From JBLIRR01 sp049472395 (lineage in GTDB: Bacteria > SZUA-182 > DTGQ01 > JBLIRR01), in NCBI GenBank assembly GCA_049472395.1, contig JBLIRR010000082.1, forward strand, positions 1 to 10,967: a stretch of DNA of 10,967 nt, in the 5' to 3' direction. This document shows positions 1-7,915 of this stretch, piece after piece. Each line of letters opens with the position of its first letter. The stretch's first letter is position 1. The position numbers were made by a program, and so were the translations under genes. Under the pieces are notes generated by a model. The model worked only from the letters and a program-made list of their open reading frames with translations, had not been told where the DNA came from and did no database searches.

Positions 1-34
1 AAGGCGGTTTTGGCCGGTGATCTTGGCGTTAGCG
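1..34 (+). other. attC site, right half only
   Basis: This is the right arm of an attC whose left arm lies outside the window. It carries the same GCGGTTTTGGCCGGTGATC arm (4-22) as the sites ending at 1218 and 2265. The R' box is GTTAGCG at 28-34, so cassette 1 starts at about base 29. Confidence 0.8.
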
Positions 35-60
35 TGCAAGATAAGAGGAGATTAATAACA

Positions 61-423
61 ATGTCACAAGCTCTCTGGACTCAACAAGGAGAAACGTTAA
101 GTCATAATAATGCATGTAAAGAGTTCGGCCTTGAAGAGTATGAAATAATTGAGGCAATGAAAGCAGGCAAGTTACAGTACAAGAAAAACTATGCTCATGG
201 AAATCCATACTTCAAGCTACTACGAAAGGAAGTAAGAGCTTTGACAATTGAGTTGCGTGGAGAAAAATATTTTGAAAAACAAGAGATAGAGTATAAAATA
301 AGAAAGATCACCAAAGAGATTAATAGTTGCAAAAGAAAACTCAAAGCATTTGAGAAAGAAAAGGACCTACTAATTAAAAAACTGGATCATATTAAAAATC
401 CGGTCAAAAGTCCGGTGATATGA
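61..423 (+). CDS. small cassette protein, likely HTH plus coiled coil
   Basis: A 120-residue protein of unknown function, first gene of cassette 1. The ATG at 61 is chosen because AAGAGGAG (43-50) sits ten bases upstream. An earlier in-frame start at 10 would lie inside the attC arm. Residues 15-60 read like a MerR- or excisionase-type DNA-binding fold: a helix-turn-helix with FGLEE then EAMKAGKLQY, a turn with HGNPYF, then a helix LLRKEV. Residues 74-111 are a charged, Lys/Glu-rich helix suited to a coiled coil and possibly to dimerisation. No signal peptide or membrane segment is seen. It would plausibly bind DNA, but the fold call rests on pattern only. Confidence 0.75.
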   Translation: MSQALWTQQGETLSHNNACKEFGLEEYEIIEAMKAGKLQYKKNYAHGNPYFKLLRKEVRALTIELRGEKYFEKQEIEYKIRKITKEINSCKRKLKAFEKEKDLLIKKLDHIKNPVKSPVI

Positions 424-567
424 TAACGATTTTACAAGCCTAAAAAGAAATTCAGCATTAGTGGACGATTGTTGTAAGCGCCAAAAAAGGAAGAGTAAAG
501 AATAGAAATGTTGCCATGAATGCATAGCGCAACGTGGCATAGAAACAGTCTGTGACATGGGGGATGT

Positions 568-900
568 ATGGAGATTAAAGATCCATGGAGTATGACGTAT
601 TTAGAATATGTTGATGCCATTATAGAATGCTTAAAAGAACGACTAGGGCATACACATCCGCTCTTTTCAAAAGACATCTTTGTGTCTGCTGTTTCCAACG
701 AACCAGAAGCCGCATTAATCGAAATAGACACCGGAAAAGATATGGAGTATGCGATTATCTATTATCAAGGAAAACACGCACAACGGGAAAAGGGCCAAAA
801 AGCAAAACCAGAAGTTGTATATATGAGAGATGAACGCGACGTACAGGACATGATAGATGAACATCATCGGGAATGGCTTATGAAGTATGCAGAGGAATAA
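568..900 (+). CDS. hypothetical cassette protein
   Basis: A 110-residue acidic, soluble-looking protein, second gene of cassette 1, 144 bases after the first. The ATG at 568 follows a GGGGG run (559-563) as ribosome binding site. I do not recognise the family. The N-terminal half (residues 8-25) looks helical. Residues 48-68 alternate as in beta strands (ALIEID, then YAIIYYQ). The C-terminus (86-110) is a charged helix rich in Asp, Glu, Arg and His. There is no cysteine cluster, no transmembrane stretch and no known nuclease motif. The coding pattern and good binding site make it a real gene, but no function is assignable. Confidence 0.7.
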   Translation: MEIKDPWSMTYLEYVDAIIECLKERLGHTHPLFSKDIFVSAVSNEPEAALIEIDTGKDMEYAIIYYQGKHAQREKGQKAKPEVVYMRDERDVQDMIDEHHREWLMKYAEE

Positions 901-1082
901 TTGTCGTCACGTTTGAGTGCTGGCAAAACTAAAGGTTTCGCGTCTCACTGTATCACGAAGCGCAGTCATTTGTATTGTGTATTGTCCCAAATATGAGATT
1001 TGTGGTGGATATTTATCATCGGAACACAGAAAAAAATTTTTTAAAAAAGGCATTTAAAACACAAGCATTATAGTGTGTGAGG

Positions 1083-1218
1083 CGCTAACAAATCGATGCA
1101 CGCGGACCAAAACCGCAGGCCAATTTTTGCGATACTCGGCTGTGGTTAGGTTATTTATTTATTAAAGATAACTCATTATGTTATAAGCGGTTTTGGCCGG
1201 TGATCTCAAGCGTTAGCA
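1083..1218 (+). other. attC recombination site (cassette 1)
   Basis: A 136-base site. The outer boxes GCTAAC (1084-1089) and GTTAGC (1212-1217) are complementary. The inner arm CCAAAACCGC (1107-1116) pairs perfectly with GCGGTTTTGG (1187-1196). The arm between reads GAT[G]CAC[G]CGG[A]CC on the left against GATCACCGGCC (complement of the right arm), leaving three unpaired bases on the left arm. These match the extrahelical bases that integrases use to recognise the folded bottom strand of attC. It closely resembles the site at 2130-2265. Confidence 0.9.
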
Positions 1219-1244
1219 CACGAAAATAGCCAATGGGAGATCGT

Positions 1245-2114
1245 ATGAAAATAAAGGAAATTAAGGGTGTTCATACAACAGAAGCAGCTTCAAAATGGGA
1301 TGATTTTCAGAATATCAGAAATGAATATGCTTTGGACGATGACAGGTGGTTGTATCGTGGCCAAGATGATTATTGTTGGGAAATTAGATCAACATTTGAA
1401 CGTAATCGAGAAAGTAGCGGTAAAAGTGACTCTTGGAAGTATGAGGCTACGGTCGTTCGAGAATTTAAACGTCGTGCACACCTCTATTTAAGAAATCTTC
1501 CTGACGATCGTGATATTCTTGAGTGGTTCTCACTCCTTCGTCATTTTGGTGCGCCATGCAGATTAGTAGATGTTACGTATTCGTTTTATGTAGCCATTTA
1601 TTTTGCAATTAGATCTTTGGGGCATAAATCTACACCAGCTGCCATATGGGCATTTGATACAAAATGGTTGAAAAATCAATGGAATAAACTTTTTCCTGAT
1701 GAGACAGTAGAATCGCATCGGGGTGGAGATTTTAGATTTAAAGAACCTGATGATTTTCGAAAACACTTTCTGAATTTCAATAAAACAAAGCTTTTTGTCG
1801 CACCTGCAAATCCCTTTCGACAAAATGAACGACTCACTGCGCAGCAAGGCTTGTTTTTATGCCCAGGTGATATATCCAAGTCGTTTATGGAAAATCTAAT
1901 CCCAAATCCGACAAATTCACATGAGAAAAATGTTATACGAATACCAATTATGTCATCCATTAAACCTCAAGCCATTCAAGAGTTAAGGCGCATGAATATA
2001 TCCTCAGCAACATTATTTCCTGATCTTGGGGGATTTGCTGAATCACTTAGTGATTGGTTCACTCTAGATTTGCCGTTTAATGATAAAGATCTGCTAAAAG
2101 CCCTATGTATATGA
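1245..2114 (+). CDS. FRG-domain protein
   Basis: A 289-residue protein filling cassette 2. The start at 1245 is preferred over ATG 1233 because GGGAGA (1235-1240) lies just before it, while 1233 has no binding site. Numbered from 1245, the FRG signature is clear: YRGQ at 37-40, then LRHFGAPCRLVDVT at 98-111 (family form lmQHyGlPTRLLDwT), and AIYFA at 117-121. FRG domains are named for the F/Y-R-G motif. They occur in many accessory and defence-associated bacterial proteins, and their biochemistry is poorly defined. The remaining ~150 residues show no second domain that I recognise. It is soluble, with no signal peptide. A role as a defence or toxin-type cassette is inference from context only. 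Confidence 0.85.
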   Translation: MKIKEIKGVHTTEAASKWDDFQNIRNEYALDDDRWLYRGQDDYCWEIRSTFERNRESSGKSDSWKYEATVVREFKRRAHLYLRNLPDDRDILEWFSLLRHFGAPCRLVDVTYSFYVAIYFAIRSLGHKSTPAAIWAFDTKWLKNQWNKLFPDETVESHRGGDFRFKEPDDFRKHFLNFNKTKLFVAPANPFRQNERLTAQQGLFLCPGDISKSFMENLIPNPTNSHEKNVIRIPIMSSIKPQAIQELRRMNISSATLFPDLGGFAESLSDWFTLDLPFNDKDLLKALCI

Positions 2115-2129
2115 CCCGACAAAGACCTG

Positions 2130-2265
2130 TGCTAACAAATCGATCCACGCGGACCAAAACCGCAGGCCGATTTTTGCAATGCTCGGTTGTGGTTAAAAAA
2201 CTTATTTACAAAAGATAACTGTTTGTTTTATAAGCGGTTTTGGCCGGTGATCTCACGCGTTGGCC
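2130..2265 (+). other. attC recombination site (cassette 2)
   Basis: A 136-base site nearly identical in both arms to the site at 1083-1218, so the two belong to one homogeneous family. R'' is TGCTAAC (2130-2136) and R' is GTTGGCC (2259-2265). The left arm again carries extra unpaired bases: GAT[C]CAC[G]CGG[A]CC. It starts 16 bases after the FRG stop codon, the normal position for a cassette attC, and its long hairpin could also end transcription. Confidence 0.9.
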
Positions 2266-2299
2266 TGAGAATTAATCTCAAAATTAATTAATAGCTTCA

Positions 2300-2343
2300 T
2301 TGCAGAGCGGTATTTATTAATGATATACTGGCCCATATAGTAT
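2300..2343 (+). promoter_or_regulatory. probable promoter and operator-like repeat for the R-M genes
   Basis: TTGCAG (2300-2305) and TATACT (2324-2329) are spaced by 18 bases, a reasonable sigma-70 pattern. An inverted repeat ATACT (2325-2329) / AGTAT (2339-2343) overlaps the -10 box and could be an operator. The cassette bringing its own promoter would explain expression far from an integron Pc. This is read by eye and untested. Confidence 0.45.
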
Positions 2344-2412
2344 CAAATTAACATTTGAGTGAATAAGGAAATTTCATTTTAATTTTCTTCTTTATACAAC
2401 AGAGATTTTAAA

Positions 2413-2868
2413 ATGGAACGTTTATTAAAAGAAAAATTACCTGGTGGAAAATTTTGTGATGTAAAACCTAACCATAGGCGTATTATGAAAAGCGTTCGAG
2501 GCAAGGGAAATAAAACTACTGAAGGACGCTTTAGAGCAGCTTTAATATCTGCCGGTATCTCGGGCTGGAAATTGAATATTCGTACGATTGAGGGTTCTCC
2601 GGACTTCTTTTTTGAAAAAGAAAAGATAGCAATTTTTCTCGATGGCTGTTTTTGGCACGGATGTGAATTATGTGGCCACATACCTAAAAAAAATAGATCA
2701 TTCTGGGAAGCTAAGATCACTCGGAATAAAGAGAGAGATATACAAAATACAGCATTACTTAAAAATAAAGGAATAGTCGTTATACGTTTTTGGGAACACG
2801 AGCTTGGAGTGTCATTACCAAAATGCATAGCAAGAGTTCGTAGAATCATAGATAAACAAAAAAAATGA
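2413..2868 (+). CDS. vsr: Vsr-type very short patch repair endonuclease
   Basis: A 151-residue nicking endonuclease of the Vsr family. Such enzymes cut 5' of the T in T:G mismatches formed when 5-methylcytosine deaminates, limiting mutation at the partner methyltransferase's sites. Visible family features are SPDFFF with catalytic Asp64; LDGCFWHGC (76-84) with His82 and Cys79; further zinc-ligand candidates Cys84, Cys87 and His89; the PKKNRSFW block (91-98); NKERD (105-109); and FWEHEL (126-131), where the usual WEC Cys is replaced by His129. The first ~24 residues are longer than in E. coli Vsr. The binding site is weak (AGAG at 2401-2404). It is the first gene of the R-M cassette, 127 bases before the methyltransferase. 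Confidence 0.9.
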   Translation: MERLLKEKLPGGKFCDVKPNHRRIMKSVRGKGNKTTEGRFRAALISAGISGWKLNIRTIEGSPDFFFEKEKIAIFLDGCFWHGCELCGHIPKKNRSFWEAKITRNKERDIQNTALLKNKGIVVIRFWEHELGVSLPKCIARVRRIIDKQKK

Positions 2869-2995
2869 AAAATTTTGTTAAAATATGAATTAAATCATCA
2901 TGAGATATAAATATCATTTTCTGGATTTCTACTCCACACTTATTAAATAATAGACTATCACCGTAAAATACCAAATATATGCAAGAATTTCCTTT

Positions 2996-4360
2996 ATGAG
3001 TAAAAAAAAATATTCAGTCATATCACTTTTTTCAGGAGCTATGGGATTAGATATTGGTTTATATAAGACTGAACGATTCCGGATTATTGCATGTGTAGAG
3101 AAAGAGGAAGTTTTCTGCAATACTATCCGAGCGAATATCGAAAAAGGTAATCTCTTAGAACAACCTAAAGTTTATGAAATAGATATAAAGAAACTAAATC
3201 CAAAACAACTTCTCAAGGATCTAAAATTGGAGCCTGGCGAAATTGATTTATTGGTTGGTGGGCCTCCATGCCAATCTTTCAGTACTGCAGGAAGAAGAGG
3301 AACAATTCAAGATCCTCGAGGAACTTTGCTATGGGATTTTATGCGATTTGTTAAGGCATTACAGCCAAAGGTTTTTGTCATGGAAAATGTACGAGGTCTC
3401 TTGTCTGCTGCACTTAATCACCGCCCAATTGCACAGCGTCCTGAAAAAGGGGGGGCTCCTCTTTCCTCAGATGAAAGGGCTGGTTCTGTAGTTCATTCAT
3501 TCGCTCAAGAACTACAGGATTTTAAGGATGCTCCATACCATATGGATTGTTTTGAAGTTAATGCTGTCAACTATGGCGCGCCGCAACTTCGGGAAAGAGT
3601 TTTATTCATCGGTAATCGTTTCAACGAGGAAGTGTCTTTTCCTAATCCTACACATGGAACTAGGGTAAGAAAAGAGAGGCAACTACCTCTCTTTGATATT
3701 GATGATTCAAATTTATCACCATGGAAAAGCCTTGGTGATGTTATACGCAACTTACACGAAGAAAATCCCACTATAATGGACTTCAGTCCTAGAAAAAAGA
3801 AATTTCTTTCTTTAGTACCCCCAGGTGCTAATTGGCGACACTTACCTGTGGAATTGCAGAAGGAATCAATGGGAAAAGCTTTTTATGCAAAGGGCGGCCG
3901 TTCTGGTTGGTGGCGTCGTCTAAGTTATGACTTACCTTGTCCTACCTTAGTAACAATGCCAAATCATGCAAGCACAGCATTATGTCATCCTGAAGAGGTG
4001 CGAGCATTAACAGTCCGTGAATATTGCAGAATACAGGAATTCCCGGATGAATGGATTGTTTGCGGTACTCCAGCCCAACAATATACACAGATAGGCAATG
4101 CTGTCCCTGTGAAATTAGGGGAGATTTCCGGTCGTGTTATTGCAAATGCCTTAGATAAATTTATGCAAAATGGGAGAACAATCTCAAAAGGGGTTATCCA
4201 ACCATATAGGATAATTTATATACAATCTCATATAAGAACACGACAATGGTATAAAAATGGGAAAACTTACCAGTGGAAGGATGGAAAAGATAATTCAGAT
4301 ATAGTCTACGCTCCTCCAAAAAGGATAAAAGGATGGAGTGTAATGGAAAGTAGGGAATAA
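2996..4360 (+). CDS. DNA (cytosine-5-)-methyltransferase
   Basis: A 454-residue type II C5 methyltransferase that transfers a methyl group from S-adenosylmethionine to cytosine in DNA. All main motifs are present in order: motif I FSGAMGLDIG (12-21, cofactor binding), motif IV GGPPCQSFS (88-96) with catalytic Cys92, motif VI ENV (130-132), motif VIII QLRER (197-201), a target recognition region at about 210-300, motif IX at about 308-332, IQEFP (346-350) and motif X GNAVPV (367-372). A ~60-residue basic tail follows motif X. The protein appears intact. It lies between vsr and the restriction gene, with only three bases before the latter, so translation is probably coupled. No strong ribosome binding site precedes 2996. 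The target sequence cannot be read from the protein. Confidence 0.95.
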   Translation: MSKKKYSVISLFSGAMGLDIGLYKTERFRIIACVEKEEVFCNTIRANIEKGNLLEQPKVYEIDIKKLNPKQLLKDLKLEPGEIDLLVGGPPCQSFSTAGRRGTIQDPRGTLLWDFMRFVKALQPKVFVMENVRGLLSAALNHRPIAQRPEKGGAPLSSDERAGSVVHSFAQELQDFKDAPYHMDCFEVNAVNYGAPQLRERVLFIGNRFNEEVSFPNPTHGTRVRKERQLPLFDIDDSNLSPWKSLGDVIRNLHEENPTIMDFSPRKKKFLSLVPPGANWRHLPVELQKESMGKAFYAKGGRSGWWRRLSYDLPCPTLVTMPNHASTALCHPEEVRALTVREYCRIQEFPDEWIVCGTPAQQYTQIGNAVPVKLGEISGRVIANALDKFMQNGRTISKGVIQPYRIIYIQSHIRTRQWYKNGKTYQWKDGKDNSDIVYAPPKRIKGWSVMESRE

Positions 4361-4363
4361 GAC

Positions 4364-5336
4364 ATGCCTCGAAATCCTGATTTGCCGCGCCCAGTCAGCA
4401 AAGCCATTTCAAAATCTAATATATTAGAAAAATTGTGTGCAATTGATCAAAATAACGAATCACGAAATAGAGTTCTCGAATTAGAGAATCATTTTAGACA
4501 ACGTATCACAAACCATGTTGCCTCGCTCCCAATAGAATCTGCAAATTTCTCTAAATTTTATACAAGCCCATTTGTTCTTATGTTTTATTGTAAGAGGAAG
4601 GGCTATCATTATGTATCACAGATCGAACAAGACATTTTACCCGCTAAACTATTTTCATCTATGGAGACATCAGCAGGCCGAATGGTCCAAAGTATAGTTC
4701 TTCCAAATATATGGATGGGAGAATGTTGAGAGTTCCATGCATTCATCTAGCTCTGTTATTGATGGAAGGAGGCTTGAGCCAAGCACCCTAAGATTGGCCA
4801 CTTTGAAGAGTGGCCCTAGATGCTTAAATGATGAAATGAGTAAAGATATCGCTGATGACATCGTTGGCCACGCAGAAGAATGGGCCAATGAAGCGGATGT
4901 AGATCATATTGATTTTACTTATGGTGTCCTTTACGGAACTCAAAAACAGTCAAATAAGAAGGACTGGCATATATTGAGAAATATAGTTGAAACAGTGGGC
5001 ACACGATTTGTTATTAGCCACCCTCGAAAAACATGGAATTGCTCGTTCAGAATTCGCAATATTAGAGTAGACGTATCTATTCGTATCGGAACTGACTGGT
5101 GGACACATCTTGGGGGAGAATTAGCCTTGATGGAATTGATAGTTGCCCTTATTCGCACATGTGTCGTTCCGACAAATATTATTCCAGAAGAGGAGCATTA
5201 TACAATAGCTGATCTAGGGCAAATTGTCTCTACAGCAAGCATCCCCCGAGAATTCAATGTGAGTTTGATTCAACGAAGTCAATTGAGATGGCTTTTTTTT
5301 CTAATTCGTCACTACTGTGATATGCTAAGAGATTAA
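4364..5336 (+). pseudogene. type II restriction endonuclease, frameshifted
   Basis: Two consecutive open frames (4364-4729 and 4737-5336) are one gene broken by a single extra base. Removing one A of the AAA at 4705-4707 turns LPNIWMGEC-stop into LPIYGWENVESSMHS and joins the halves into a 323-residue protein. Rebuilt landmarks are SQIEQDILPAKLFSSMETSAG (about 85-105), Asp133 in VIDG, LATLKSGPRCLNDEM (about 144-158) with Lys148, and FTYGVLYGTQKQSNKKDWHI further on. These resemble PD-(D/E)XK type II enzymes such as the EcoO109I-like group; the family match is from memory. It follows the methyltransferase by three bases. If the insertion is real, the cell keeps methylation and Vsr without restriction; sequencing error is the main alternative. 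Confidence 0.8.
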
Positions 5337-5339
5337 AAG

Positions 5340-5470
5340 GGCCAACCATGAAATGCAGTGGATTGGAGGAGCTTGCCCGATTTTCAAAGATTTATTTTTG
5401 CTCAATAATAATTTTGCCTTCAGTATTGCTTGGTTCATCATCCTCCAACCACTGATTTCAGACGTTGGGC
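5340..5470 (+). other. attC recombination site (R-M cassette)
   Basis: A 131-base site. R'' is GGCCAAC (5340-5346) and R' is GTTGGGC (5464-5470). The arms pair as TGAAAT (5349-5354) with ATTTCA (5455-5460), CAGTGG (5356-5361) with CCACTG (5449-5454), and TTGGAGGA (5363-5370) with TCCTCCAA (5441-5448). G5355 and A5362 stay unpaired. The centre shares GAGCTTGCCCG with the site at 10555-10686, which sets these two apart from the first three sites. R'' begins three bases after the endonuclease stop codon. The 141 bases that follow up to the polymerase-like gene are AT-rich, and I see no gene in them. Confidence 0.9.
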
Positions 5471-5611
5471 GACACCGTGATGTCATAATAATATTGGTCA
5501 TTACTAAAATAAAAATCAATAACATAATACAGAGAATTTATAACTATTAAAATTTATTAAAAGAATTTAAATCAAACTTAGCCGTATTAATATTAAAATC
5601 TATTATATCAA

Positions 5612-7915
5612 TCAATAACTTATTAACCACCGTATCGCAAAATTTAAAGCTTTTCCTCTCTTTTCAATATTTGAACTTTTTAATCCATCAAAGTATTTGC
5701 GTTTATTGCGTATAGAAGCAAATCCTTGCTTAGATACTAGTTTTCGATAATTTTCAATCCATTGAAATAAAATAGAATATCTTACTTCTAATTCATGACG
5801 AATAGTAGATGCTGTTAACTGGTCAACAAGAAACCGCTTGGATAGCTTAGAATCAGAAAGGCCAATTATAATAGATAGTAATAACTCATCGAAATCTAAT
5901 CCTTTTAAAAGAGGATGGTTTTTTATATAAATATTATTATTCTTTAATAATCGATCTCTATGAAGCATAGTATCTTTACTCAAATTTTCAAGCATCCTCA
6001 TTGATCTTTTGGAATCTTTAAAGAAACCCTGAAAGTTTTTATTAAAACATAGCTTAAGATCAGAACACCCTTCCTTTTCAAATATACTAGGCCTTACCGA
6101 TGACAATTGGCCGTATGCATATTTTATCTGATTGAAAGTTGGCCGAAGTTTATTACCTGTAATAGCTTTTGCAATAGTGTCGATGATTATTATCTGTTTC
6201 CGAACTCTTTTATAATTCAAAATTAATCTAGGAACTGAATGGATGATAGCTAACCGTTCTAATAATGATAGTGTAATCTTTTGACCAAGAATTAATTCCT
6301 TTAAAGATGGAATTTCTTTGAGTATAATTGCAATATCCTTTTGTGAATCTAGATCAAATTCTTTCTCCATTTTTTCCCATATGGACTTTTGCAGGATCAA
6401 TGCTTTCTCTAATAATGTATTCCTCAATTTTTTCAATTTATATAAATTTATTGGAATACCATTATATTCTAATTCACCCAATTTCTTCAATAATGGTATA
6501 GTATCCTGAAAATATTGCCCTGCGATTTTTTTCCGTTCAAGCTCTTTTTTTAGGAAATAATAAAGTTGCAAAGTTATATCAGCATCTTCACAAGCGTGAT
6601 CTACAATTTTTCTAAATGGAAGATCAAGAAATGTTTGATCATTTTTTACTATTTCTTTATAAGATTTAATCTCTTTATCGAGAAGTTTTTTTGACAAAAA
6701 ACTTAAATTAAAAAAATCCCAATCACCAAAACAATCATACGCTGCAAGCATTGTATCAAAGTGGATTTCCTTAAGTTTAATACCATATCTTCTCAATATG
6801 AGATAATCATATTTTATATTATGACCAACAAATTTTAATGGCTTTTCTAAAATTCGTTTCAAAAATAATATAACGTCTCTTTGTGTAATGTCTTTGAGAT
6901 CATTTTCAATCAAGGGGATGTAAAAAGCCTCACCCTTATTTACAGAAAAAGAAACTCCAAATAAAGTTGCTTGTTGAGGATCTTTATCGTTTGATTCGGT
7001 ATCAATAGCACAATATTCTGAAGATAAAATCAGATATTCTAGTTCCTTTAGGCCTTTCTTATCTATAACTGCTTTGTATGAAGAAAATTTTTTATCATTT
7101 TTAGTAAAAATCATACAAAAATTGGTTGGTAGATTTAATGTTCTAATAAGAGAGTAAAATCGATAAGATTCCAGCAATTTAACATTTTTATCATTATTAA
7201 CATCAAATATCATACTTTTTAAATTATTTTGCAGAGAAACTTTGTTTTTCGTGATTTTCATCGATAAATACCTCTTAAGGTATGTATCTTTGTTTTCTGT
7301 CAATTTTTTTTTAATTAAAGCGGAATCAATCATGGATAAATTTTTATAAATATCTTCTAAATCACCATACAGTTCTATAAGCCGTATTGCTTGACCTTTG
7401 GTAATAGTTGATAATTTTGGCCCTTCGGTTAAAGACAATAACGTTGGTATCTGTTTTTGATTAATGCCCATTTTTGCATTAATATCATCTGAAGATATAA
7501 AATCAAATTTTTCTGAACTATTGGGTATTATAAAAAGAATGTTTTCTTTCTCAAGCTGTAGCAATCCTTTAGCTCTTGTAATAATACATGTCACTTTTGG
7601 CAATAACCAAAGATTTATATCAAGCACTTTTGACTCAGGATCATAAATGATAGGCACGCCAAATTCTCTAAGGAATAATGAAATTTTCTGAATATTTTCT
7701 TCATGAGTAACATTATAAGCTTCTCTTCCGATGACTAATACTCCCTTATTAATTCCTAATGTCTGCCTGAGTCGAAGTAAATCCCTTAAGAAACCATAAA
7801 TAGGGGTATTATCTCTTCCATTAACTTCCAAAAGAGGTGTGCCCATAAAATTATCATGGATATTCTTAAAAATAAATGTAGAGTCAACGAGGAATATGTT
7901 TTCCTGATTTACCAT
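5612..7915 (-). CDS. DNA polymerase I-like protein keeping only the 3'-5' exonuclease site
   Basis: 767 residues with polymerase I architecture. Residues 1-200 resemble the 5'-nuclease fold (LVDSTFIFK, PIYGFL), but its acidic metal-binding positions are replaced. Residues 300-460 form a DEDD 3'-5' exonuclease with all four acids: Asp305 and Glu307 (AIDTES), Asp370 (GHNIKYD) and Asp444 (HACEDAD). The usual Tyr is His440. Residues 480-767 follow the thumb and palm (VPRLILNYKR 561-570, PTFNQIKYAYGQLSS 592-606, where family RLSS is QLSS). The DYSQIELR motif A is absent, the O-helix Arg/Lys/Tyr are lost, and the protein ends before motif C. It would degrade or edit DNA but should not polymerise. 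Its ATG lies inside the end of the transposase gene (7-base overlap), which implies translational coupling. Confidence 0.85.
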   Translation of the reverse strand: MVNQENIFLVDSTFIFKNIHDNFMGTPLLEVNGRDNTPIYGFLRDLLRLRQTLGINKGVLVIGREAYNVTHEENIQKISLFLREFGVPIIYDPESKVLDINLWLLPKVTCIITRAKGLLQLEKENILFIIPNSSEKFDFISSDDINAKMGINQKQIPTLLSLTEGPKLSTITKGQAIRLIELYGDLEDIYKNLSMIDSALIKKKLTENKDTYLKRYLSMKITKNKVSLQNNLKSMIFDVNNDKNVKLLESYRFYSLIRTLNLPTNFCMIFTKNDKKFSSYKAVIDKKGLKELEYLILSSEYCAIDTESNDKDPQQATLFGVSFSVNKGEAFYIPLIENDLKDITQRDVILFLKRILEKPLKFVGHNIKYDYLILRRYGIKLKEIHFDTMLAAYDCFGDWDFFNLSFLSKKLLDKEIKSYKEIVKNDQTFLDLPFRKIVDHACEDADITLQLYYFLKKELERKKIAGQYFQDTIPLLKKLGELEYNGIPINLYKLKKLRNTLLEKALILQKSIWEKMEKEFDLDSQKDIAIILKEIPSLKELILGQKITLSLLERLAIIHSVPRLILNYKRVRKQIIIIDTIAKAITGNKLRPTFNQIKYAYGQLSSVRPSIFEKEGCSDLKLCFNKNFQGFFKDSKRSMRMLENLSKDTMLHRDRLLKNNNIYIKNHPLLKGLDFDELLLSIIIGLSDSKLSKRFLVDQLTASTIRHELEVRYSILFQWIENYRKLVSKQGFASIRNKRKYFDGLKSSNIEKRGKALNFAIRWLISY

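Noticed and set aside
395..480. Possible extra attC between the two genes of cassette 1
   Set aside because: CCGGTGAT near 413-420 recalls the attC right arm, but there is no GTT core at the right distance and no pairing left arm.
1030..1080. A/T palindrome and ACAC/GTGT hairpin before the first complete attC
   Set aside because: The hairpin is short, G/C-poor and not followed by a T run, so it is not a supportable terminator.
2379..2849. 156-codon minus-strand frame opposite the Vsr gene
   Set aside because: It is a shadow of the plus-strand Vsr frame, whose catalytic motifs are unmistakable.
4670..5158. Minus-strand frames opposite the restriction gene
   Set aside because: They have no recognisable content. 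The plus-strand frame explains the coding signal once one base is removed.
5353..5550. 65-codon plus-strand frame after the restriction gene
   Set aside because: It lies almost wholly in the attC arms and AT-rich flank, has no ribosome binding site, and its composition follows the attC stem.
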